From NCBI GenBank assembly GCA_002792355.1, contig PFOE01000005.1, forward strand, positions 1 to 8,045: a stretch of 8,045 nt of DNA, written 5' to 3'. This DNA is from Candidatus Roizmanbacteria bacterium CG_4_10_14_0_2_um_filter_36_35 (GTDB lineage: Bacteria > Patescibacteriota > Microgenomatia > UBA1406 > GWC2-37-13). Of the stretch, positions 1 to 4,990 are shown piece after piece. Position numbers and translations under genes: made by a program. The notes below the pieces were generated by a model. That model did not search any database and was not told the DNA's origin. It was given only the letters and a program-made list of their open reading frames with translations. Each line of letters starts with the position of its first letter. Positions within the stretch are counted from its first letter, which is position 1.

Positions 1-30
1 TTATAGTCCGTTGACAAAACTCCCGTTCTG

Positions 31-132
31 TGTCATCCTGAGCGAAGCGAATGAAAGGAGCGGAGTCGAAGGATCTTCATTAAAAGATTTCTCCACTCGT
101 CCGATATAACATCGGACTCGGTCGAAATGACA
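31..132. repeat. Palindromic repeat copy A (family 1), upstream of radC
   Basis: A 102-base element starts TGTCATCCTGAGCGAAG and ends GGTCGAAATGACA, so its termini are complementary (TGTCAT/ATGACA). GAAGGATCTTC near its middle faces GATTTCTCC. A second hairpin, GTCCGAT (99-105) with ATCGGAC (111-117) around a five-base loop, lies in the right arm. The terminal ATGACA holds the first in-frame ATG of the radC reading frame (127), so the element sits directly against the gene. It resembles the other family-1 copies at 1653, 4599, 6897 and 7312 in its ends and central GGATCTT-like segment. No transposase is nearby; it looks like a non-autonomous or passively spread repeat. Confidence 0.8.
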
Positions 133-141
133 AATAATCTT

Positions 142-831
142 ATGTTTAATTTAAACGATCTACCCAAAGTAGAACGCCCACGGGAACGATTAATTAAACA
201 CGGCGCTGAAGCCCTATCCTTACAAGAGCTTTTGGCTTTGATTTTTGGGCAGGGAACAAGAGGTGAGCCGGTGATGAAAATTTCTCAACAACTACTGTCA
301 AAATTCGGTTCTTTACAAACTTTATCAGAAACATCAATAGAAGATTTAAGAACAATTAAAGGTTTAGGACTAGCAAAATCTTGTCAACTCAAGGCCTGTT
401 TTGAGTTATCTAGACGGTTAAACCCATCTGTCGTTATTAACAAAAACAATGAGAGAATCACGGTTTCGCCAAATAATATTTATCAACAACTACGCTCAAA
501 AATAGTCAACTATCACAAAGAACATTTGTTAATAGTGTCTCTAGACAACAGAAACAAAATTATTGGTATCGATACGATTTCTGTCGGAACATTAAACAGT
601 AGTCTAATTCATCCCAGAGAAACGTTTGAGGCCGCTATCAAGCGCCACGCCGCCCAAATTATTCTCTGTCACAATCATCCGTCAGGAGAACTAACCCCGT
701 CAGAAGACGATCTAACAGTAACCAGGAATCTTATTTCTGCAGGCAAATTGTTGGATATCGAAGTGATTGATCACTTGATTATTACTAAGGAAGGATTTTA
801 TAGTTTTGTTAAGGAAAAGATCATTTTCTGA
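142..831 (+). CDS. radC: RadC family JAB/MPN-domain protein
   Basis: RadC family protein, historically linked to DNA repair, though its biochemical role remains unsettled; probably cytoplasmic. Numbering from the longer ATG at 127 (234 residues), a RadC N-terminal region begins RPRERLIKHGAEALSLQELL (18-37). A helix-hairpin-helix-like stretch with IKGLGLAKSCQLKA follows (77-90), then the C-terminal JAB/MPN domain. The metal-site motif is complete: HNHPSGELTPSEDD gives H182, H184 and D195, with E132 (KEHLLIVSLD) as the likely upstream glutamate. Length is normal for the family. I prefer the ATG at 142 (MFNLNDLPK), because the ATG at 127 is the end of a palindromic repeat and would add only MTNNL; neither start has a clear SD. 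The TGA stop overlaps the convergent acylphosphatase gene by 11 bases. Family assignment is very secure; the start is uncertain. Confidence 0.95.
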   Translation: MFNLNDLPKVERPRERLIKHGAEALSLQELLALIFGQGTRGEPVMKISQQLLSKFGSLQTLSETSIEDLRTIKGLGLAKSCQLKACFELSRRLNPSVVINKNNERITVSPNNIYQQLRSKIVNYHKEHLLIVSLDNRNKIIGIDTISVGTLNSSLIHPRETFEAAIKRHAAQIILCHNHPSGELTPSEDDLTVTRNLISAGKLLDIEVIDHLIITKEGFYSFVKEKIIF

Positions 832-1120
832 TTTCAAATCCGTCAAAGATCTCCTTGGCGTCTTGCCAGTAGACTTCAACATCGTCGACGCGGGCAACTG
901 GCGAACCTTGTTTCACCGATTCAATCATCGATTTTACTTTTTTCTCGTCTCCTTGAATAACCGTCTCAACGCCGCCACCAACGCCGAAAATATCCGGATG
1001 GGAAAAACTATTTCTCACCCAGCCAGTGACGCCGGTTATCTTTGCCTGAATCTTGGTCCAGGCGCGAAAGCCAACCCCGATGACGTCACCCTTGATGTAG
1101 AGATGGACCTGTTTGAGCAT
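821..1120 (-). CDS. acyP: Acylphosphatase
   Basis: Small cytoplasmic enzyme that hydrolyses acyl phosphates such as carbamoyl phosphate or 1,3-bisphosphoglycerate. The 99-residue product has the acylphosphatase signature GDVIGVGFRAW (11-21), with phosphate-binding R19, and GWVRN (33-37), with catalytic N37. The ending, VYWQDAKEIFDGFEIRK, also suits the family. The loop after VRN (SFSHPDIFGVGGG) is several residues longer than the usual short DG turn, so the protein is slightly above the usual 90-95 residues. The ATG at 1120 was chosen because it places the N-terminus directly before the first strand; the frame extends upstream only to a TTG at 1165, which would overlap the preceding gene. No strong SD. 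It lies 25 bases downstream of the TPR-like gene on the same strand, probably as a transcription unit, and its TGA stop overlaps radC. Confidence 0.92.
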   Translation of the reverse strand: MLKQVHLYIKGDVIGVGFRAWTKIQAKITGVTGWVRNSFSHPDIFGVGGGVETVIQGDEKKVKSMIESVKQGSPVARVDDVEVYWQDAKEIFDGFEIRK

Positions 1121-1145
1121 AAGAAAATAATAACAAATGACAAAA

Positions 1146-1622
1146 TTACTTAATGGTCGGGTCAACCTCTTTTGCCAGTTTCAGATATTTTTCCGCCTTT
1201 AAACTATTACCTTTTTCTTTATAAAGCAAAAAAAGACCATATAAGATATCCCGTGATTGATGGTTTTTTTCTAATATTTGTTCAAGTTTTGTTATCTTTA
1301 CCTCTCTTTCTAATTCTTCGGCAAAGACCTCTGTTTTTAATGGCGGTCCGTAAATATTTTCATAATATTTTAATTGTTGAGGAAAGTAAGGCATCTGTCT
1401 AATTTTTTGCAAAAATTCAATCACTGATTTTCTATCATTATTTATTAAACTAAAAAAAAGAGATGAGATTTTTTGTGAAGAATAAATATTGGAAAGAAGA
1501 AAAACTAATAAAAATATTATCATTAAGAAAAAAAGATTCCTCCACTTCGGTCGGAATGACACTTTGTCTCCAAAACTTTTTAGTTTACCTAATTTTTCCA
1601 GAACTTGCTTCATGTCTTTCAT
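1146..1622 (-). CDS. Hypothetical membrane-anchored protein with one TPR-like repeat
   Basis: A 158-residue protein that I do not recognise as a named family. It has a short basic N-terminus, one hydrophobic segment (about residues 30-46, LFFLMIIFLLVFLLSNI) and a mostly helical, charged remainder. The last 35 residues (YGLFLLYKEKGNSLKAEKYLKLAKEVDP) read like a single tetratricopeptide repeat, suggesting a membrane-tethered protein-interaction module; the side of the membrane is not certain. Residues 20-30 (KVSFRPKWRNL), just before the membrane segment, are encoded by half of a family-1 palindromic repeat (1533-1561), so its juxtamembrane basic patch may derive from the repeat. ATG codons at 1622 (MKDMK) and 1613 are both possible. 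It is the first gene of a probable unit with acyP. Confidence 0.65.
   Translation of the reverse strand: MKDMKQVLEKLGKLKSFGDKVSFRPKWRNLFFLMIIFLLVFLLSNIYSSQKISSLFFSLINNDRKSVIEFLQKIRQMPYFPQQLKYYENIYGPPLKTEVFAEELEREVKITKLEQILEKNHQSRDILYGLFLLYKEKGNSLKAEKYLKLAKEVDPTIK
1533..1561. repeat. Half copy of family-1 palindromic repeat (copy B) inside the TPR-like gene
   Basis: AAGATTCCTCCACTTCGG followed by TCGGAATGACA matches the right half of the family-1 elements, such as AAGATTCCTCGACTC and GCTCGGAATGACA in the copy at 4599-4685. No left half is seen on the other side. It is read on the minus strand, in frame, as VSFRPKWRNLF. It may be a decayed remnant of an insertion or a partial copy. Confidence 0.65.
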
Positions 1623-1628
1623 GTTTTT

Positions 1629-1634
1629 ATTATA
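1629..1634 (-). promoter_or_regulatory. Possible -10 box (TATAAT) for the TPR-like/acyP unit
   Basis: On the minus strand a perfect TATAAT lies six bases before the ATG at 1622. Transcription from it would start at or next to the start codon, giving a leaderless or nearly leaderless message, which agrees with the lack of an SD. The -35 region is poor (TGACCA at best, 18-base spacing) and falls in the edge of repeat copy C. AT-rich sequence yields such boxes by chance, so confidence is low. Confidence 0.3.
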
Positions 1635-1652
1635 TACTTAAAATTAACTCAT

Positions 1653-1740
1653 TGGTCATTTCGAACGAAGTGAGAAATCTAGCGTAGCGTAATTTACGTT
1701 TCACTAGATCCCTCGGTCGTTTCACTCCCTCGGGATGACA
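1653..1740. repeat. Palindromic repeat copy C (family 1) in the divergent spacer
   Basis: Runs from TGGTCATTTCGAACGAAGTG to CTCCCTCGGGATGACA. GAAATCTAG in the left arm faces CTAGATCCCTC in the right arm, with about 20 bases between (AGCGTAGCGTAATTTACG region), so the whole can fold as an imperfect hairpin. It fills most of the spacer between the divergent TPR-like and ATPase genes. Its terminal ATGACA (1735-1740) provides the first ATG in the frame of the ATPase gene, the same arrangement as at radC. Confidence 0.75.
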
Positions 1741-1746
1741 AGGGGG
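1741..1746 (+). promoter_or_regulatory. SD-like site for the ATPase gene
   Basis: AGGGGG lies three bases before the ATG at 1750 and immediately after the end of repeat copy C. The spacing is short, but it favours the ATG at 1750 over the one at 1735, which lies inside the repeat and has no purine-rich site before it. Confidence 0.4.
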
Positions 1747-1749
1747 AAT

Positions 1750-4101
1750 ATGAACCTATTAGCTTATCAAATTTTTGTCGATAGAGCAGTGACAGTTGGT
1801 TTGGCGATACTAGTGTCTTTTTTGGCCGCAGGCCTTACTTTGGTTCTGATTTATCTAATCATTATCTATCTTCGTTTAAAAAAAAGGGAGGAAATTTCTT
1901 TAGAGATGGCCACCCTGGAAGTAAGGCTGCCAAAGGAAAATGAAATTAAAATAGATGCGGCCGAACAGATGTTTGCTTCGTTTACTTCTCTTAAAAAATC
2001 AGGAGCGTTTTCATTTCTAGACCTTAATGATGTTATTTCTTTTGAATTGGTTGGTAAAAAAGCCGAGATCAGATTTTATGTCTCAGCCCCAAACAGAATT
2101 ATTGATCTCGTTGAAAAAACTGTTTATGGATATTACCCATCAGCCGATATTAAAAAAGTCGATGAACCAAATATTTTTGACGAGAAAGGTAAAGTCGTCT
2201 TTGGAGCAATAAGAACAAAAGAATTATATATGCCAATAAAAATATATCGTGATTTAGCGACTGATCCGCTATCGGCCGTGACTTCAGCTTTTTCTAAAAT
2301 AGGAGATAATGAAGGAGCAGTTCTTCAGGTCCTTATTCGGCCGGCTTCTGACGGATGGAAAAAACAGGGAAAGTCTTATGTGTCAACCACTAAAAAAAAT
2401 GAAGCCAATCCGGAAAAGGCGACTTTTAAAACTGATCCAAAAGTTTTAGAAAGAATTGATGATAAATGTAGCCGATCTGGTTTTGAAACAACGATTAGAT
2501 TCGTAGTCTCCTCACCGAATAAAGATATGGCGAATAGTCATTTATCAAATATTAAAACTGCTTTATCACAGTTTAACTCAGATTTGAATAGTTTCACCGG
2601 AGTAAAACATTTATTTAAAGGTAGTTTTATGATCGACTTTATTTATAAATTTTTTCCAGTTATCGACCCGCCTTTTTTTAAATCAATTTCCATTTTATCA
2701 ACAGATGAATTAGCAACCATTTTTCATTTTCCCAATAAAACCATTGAGACCCCACATATTCAATGGTTAAAAGCAAAGACGGCTCCTGTGCCATCTGAAG
2801 TCCTTGGAACAGAAGGAACTTATATTGGTCGCGGATATTTTCGAGGAGTAAAAAGGCCAGTCTCAATCGGTTTTGAAGATAGAAGGCGGCACGTTTATAT
2901 TATCGGAAAAACCGGAACGGGAAAATCAGTGTTGTTGCAGGATATGGCAATTCAGGATATCAGGGCAGGACATGGTGTCTGTGTAATGGATCCTCATGGA
3001 GATTTGATAGACGAAATTGTAAAGTATATTCCCCCCGAAAGAGCCGAAGACGTCATCTATTTTGATCCGTCAGACACAGAAAGACCAATGGGCCTAAATC
3101 TTCTTGAGGCAAAAACCGAAGACCAAAAACATTTTATCACCACCTCAATCATTAATTTAATGTACAAGCTTTACGATCCGCAAAGAACCGGGATCATAGG
3201 TCCAAGATTTGAACACGCCGTCAGAAATGCGATGTTAACTGTGATGTGTGAACCAGGTTCAACCTTTGTTGAAGTAGTGAGGATTTTATCAGATCCGAAA
3301 TATGTCCAGGAAATTTTACCTAAAGTTCAAGATCCAATTGTCCGCCGCTACTGGACCGATCAAATTGCCCAAACAGCAGATTTTCATAAGTCAGAGGTTC
3401 TTGATTATATTGTTTCCAAATTTGGACGTTTCGTCACTAACAAAACCATGAGAAATATTATTGGTCAATCAAAGAGTACTTTTGATTTTCGAAATTGTAT
3501 GGATGAGGGGAAAATACTTCTTATTAACTTATCAAAAGGTAAGTTAGGCGAAGAAAATTCCAGTTTTTTAGGGTTGGTTCTTATCCCAAAAATATTGGTG
3601 GCGGCAATGAGCAGACAGGAAATTCCCGAGGAAAAACGCCGTGATTTTTTCCTTTATGTTGATGAATTTCAAAACTTTGCCACCCCTGATTTTGCCACTA
3701 TTCTATCTGAGGCGAGAAAATATCATCTCAATTTAACGGTTGCTAATCAGTTTATCGGTCAGATGGAGGAAGAGGTAAAAAACGCTGTCTTTGGCAACGT
3801 TGGTACCTTGATTGCCTTCCGAGTCGGAGTGACTGATGCTTCATATTTACAACGTGAATATCAACCGGTCTTTGGCGAATCGGATTTAATAAATATCGAA
3901 AGATTTCATACTTATATGAAAACAATAGTTGACAACGAACCGGTTGATCCGTTTTCAGTTAATATGACAAAAGATTTGAAAAAAATGAAAACTCAGGCTA
4001 ATGATAAAATTGCGACTGCAATCATTCAGCTTTCACGGTTAAAGTTCGGACGACCACGCGAACTGGTTGAAGCAGAGATTAATCAGAGAGCGAGACTATA
4101 A
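1750..4101 (+). CDS. Membrane-anchored VirD4/TraG/HerA-like ATPase (type IV secretion DNA-binding domain family)
   Basis: A 783-residue P-loop ATPase. From M1 at 1750, a hydrophobic stretch at about 13-41 (one long or two short membrane segments) is followed by a basic KKREE edge. A cytoplasmic N-terminal region of about 340 residues has no family I can name. The motor domain has Walker A GKTGTGKS (386-393), then VCVMDPHGDLIDEI and DVIYFDPSDTERPMGLN, Walker B FLYVDEFQNF (D638, E639) and a sensor-like VANQFIGQ (Q667). These match hexameric DNA-pumping ATPases related to VirD4/TraG coupling proteins and HerA/DUF87 helicases. Conjugation, DNA uptake or another DNA/protein export role are all possible; no relaxase, VirB or pilus gene is adjacent. 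Some VirB4-like proteins share these motifs but are usually near other VirB genes. The frame also opens at ATG 1735 in a repeat; 1750 has the better SD. Confidence 0.88.
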   Translation: MNLLAYQIFVDRAVTVGLAILVSFLAAGLTLVLIYLIIIYLRLKKREEISLEMATLEVRLPKENEIKIDAAEQMFASFTSLKKSGAFSFLDLNDVISFELVGKKAEIRFYVSAPNRIIDLVEKTVYGYYPSADIKKVDEPNIFDEKGKVVFGAIRTKELYMPIKIYRDLATDPLSAVTSAFSKIGDNEGAVLQVLIRPASDGWKKQGKSYVSTTKKNEANPEKATFKTDPKVLERIDDKCSRSGFETTIRFVVSSPNKDMANSHLSNIKTALSQFNSDLNSFTGVKHLFKGSFMIDFIYKFFPVIDPPFFKSISILSTDELATIFHFPNKTIETPHIQWLKAKTAPVPSEVLGTEGTYIGRGYFRGVKRPVSIGFEDRRRHVYIIGKTGTGKSVLLQDMAIQDIRAGHGVCVMDPHGDLIDEIVKYIPPERAEDVIYFDPSDTERPMGLNLLEAKTEDQKHFITTSIINLMYKLYDPQRTGIIGPRFEHAVRNAMLTVMCEPGSTFVEVVRILSDPKYVQEILPKVQDPIVRRYWTDQIAQTADFHKSEVLDYIVSKFGRFVTNKTMRNIIGQSKSTFDFRNCMDEGKILLINLSKGKLGEENSSFLGLVLIPKILVAAMSRQEIPEEKRRDFFLYVDEFQNFATPDFATILSEARKYHLNLTVANQFIGQMEEEVKNAVFGNVGTLIAFRVGVTDASYLQREYQPVFGESDLINIERFHTYMKTIVDNEPVDPFSVNMTKDLKKMKTQANDKIATAIIQLSRLKFGRPRELVEAEINQRARL

Positions 4102-4122
4102 AAACAATTTCAAATGTTAAAG

Positions 4123-4215
4123 CTCAAATCTCAAAACCAAAACTAAAATCTTAAAACTATTTAAGAGATTTTAGATTTAAGATGTGGATTTGAGATCTAG
4201 GATTTGAGTTTTGAG
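4123..4215. repeat. AT-rich inverted repeat (family 4) between the ATPase and reductase genes
   Basis: The spacer is made of nested complementary blocks. Outer arms CTCAAATCTCAAAAC (4123-4137) and GATTTGAGTTTTGAG (4201-4215) are complementary at 13 of 15 positions. Inner arms CTAAAATCT (4143-4151) and AGATTTTAG (4166-4174) are perfect, with TAAA/TTTA continuing into the loop. A further GGATTTGAG lies at 4186-4194. It has no run of T after the stem and is GC-poor, so it is not a standard terminator. It is unrelated in sequence to the TGTCAT family. Its 3' arm reaches the SD of the next gene. Confidence 0.7.
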
Positions 4216-4217
4216 GT
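4213..4217 (+). promoter_or_regulatory. Ribosome-binding site of the reductase gene
   Basis: GAGGT lies five bases before the ATG at 4223 and is the clearest SD in the window. GAG (4213-4215) is also the last part of the 3' arm of the inverted repeat, so pairing with CTC at 4123-4125 could partly hide it. Confidence 0.6.
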
Positions 4218-4222
4218 AAATT

Positions 4223-4990
4223 ATGCTTATTAATTATAAAACCGTCTTTACCAACAAAAAACAACTAACGGGTAATGTTTATCTCTTTACTTTTAAATTA
4301 ACAGATCCTCCGGAAATCAATTTCACCCCCGGCCAATATTTAATTTTAAAAGTCAACAATAAACCCCGTCTTTATTCAATTGCCTCCTCAAGTCAAGTAA
4401 AAAACCAGATTGAATTTATCATAGAAATTATTCGCAGCGGCTTAGCGTCGCAATATTTTTTAAGACTGAAGATTAATGATCAAGTCAATTTTCAAGGTCC
4501 GGCCGGGCAGTTTACGTTGAAGGAAAACAACAAACAGAAGATATTTTTAGTGACAGGAGCAGGGATCGCGCCGGTGAGATCAATGCTGTCTTCCTATGTG
4601 TCATCCCGACCAAGCGAACGATGTGAGCGCGTGGAGGGATCTTTAAAAGATTCCTCGACTCCGCTCCGCTCCGCTCGGAATGACAGGGGGGTGGCTTATT
4701 TATTCTGGGGACTAAAGACTTATAGAGATGTTTATTTGTTTGATGAGCTTAAGCAGTTTAACCCAAAAATCTGTTTATCTCGTGAACAAAATTTAGACAT
4801 GATTCCGAAGGAGGATAAAAAATATTTTGACTTAGGACACGTTGATCAATGTGTGGAAAAATTGTTTATTAACGGATTAACAGATTGCGAATTTTATCTT
4901 TGTGGACGAAAAGACGTGGTTGAATCTTTAAAAAATTTTCTAATCTCCAAAAACATTCCTCAAGAAAATATTATTTTTGAAAAATTCTAA
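4223..4990 (+). CDS. Ferredoxin-NADP reductase-like FAD/NAD(P) oxidoreductase, with in-frame repeat insertion
   Basis: Flavoprotein that passes electrons between NAD(P)H and an unidentified partner; cytoplasmic. The FAD-binding beta-barrel (about 1-100) contains FTPGQYL (34-40) and the flavin motif RLYSIAS (49-55). The NAD(P)-binding domain starts with LVTGAGIAPVRSM (109-121) and continues with FWGLKTYRDVYLFDEL. The typical ending FYLCGRKDVVESLKNFL (224-240) is present. No plant-type iron-sulfur domain or cysteine cluster is seen, so it is an isolated reductase module. Residues 126-155 (VSSRPSER...SARNDR) are encoded by a family-1 palindromic repeat, lengthening the loop after the pyrophosphate-binding helix. 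The frame stays open and downstream motifs are intact, so the protein is probably still made. Start supported by GAGGT. The stop abuts the convergent PBP gene with no spacer. The exact substrate cannot be named. Confidence 0.87.
   Translation: MLINYKTVFTNKKQLTGNVYLFTFKLTDPPEINFTPGQYLILKVNNKPRLYSIASSSQVKNQIEFIIEIIRSGLASQYFLRLKINDQVNFQGPAGQFTLKENNKQKIFLVTGAGIAPVRSMLSSYVSSRPSERCERVEGSLKDSSTPLRSARNDRGVAYLFWGLKTYRDVYLFDELKQFNPKICLSREQNLDMIPKEDKKYFDLGHVDQCVEKLFINGLTDCEFYLCGRKDVVESLKNFLISKNIPQENIIFEKF
4599..4685. repeat. Palindromic repeat copy D (family 1) inside the reductase gene
   Basis: An 87-base (29-codon) element begins TGTCATCCCGACCAAG and ends GCTCGGAATGACA. The terminal 11 bases pair at 10 of 11 positions, and GAGGGATCTT pairs with AAGATTCCTC across a very short centre. 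A CCGCT unit is tandemly repeated three times in the right arm. The first 16 bases, the GCGTGGAGGGATCTTT block, AAGATTCCTCGACTC and the last 13 bases are shared with copy E at 6897-7015, which shows both are the same element. Because its length is a multiple of three, the host frame is kept. Confidence 0.88.

Noticed and set aside
11..39. Promoter with TTGACA at 11-16
   Set aside because: No acceptable -10 sequence follows at 16-19 bases; the region is already inside repeat copy A.
829..831. Alternative genetic code with TGA as an amino acid
   Set aside because: radC and acyP both end in TGA exactly where family proteins end, and the other genes end in TAA without needing TGA readthrough.
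806..1153. Plus-strand open frame opposite acylphosphatase
   Set aside because: It is antisense to a gene with clear acylphosphatase motifs and shows no family signature of its own.
4102..4222. Intrinsic terminator for the ATPase gene
   Set aside because: Stems are present but AT-rich, and no T-run follows the inner or outer stem. The nested arms look like a repeat rather than a terminator.
4599..4685. Insertion sequence or frameshifted pseudogene in the reductase
   Set aside because: The element is too short to encode a transposase and the frame stays open with downstream motifs intact.
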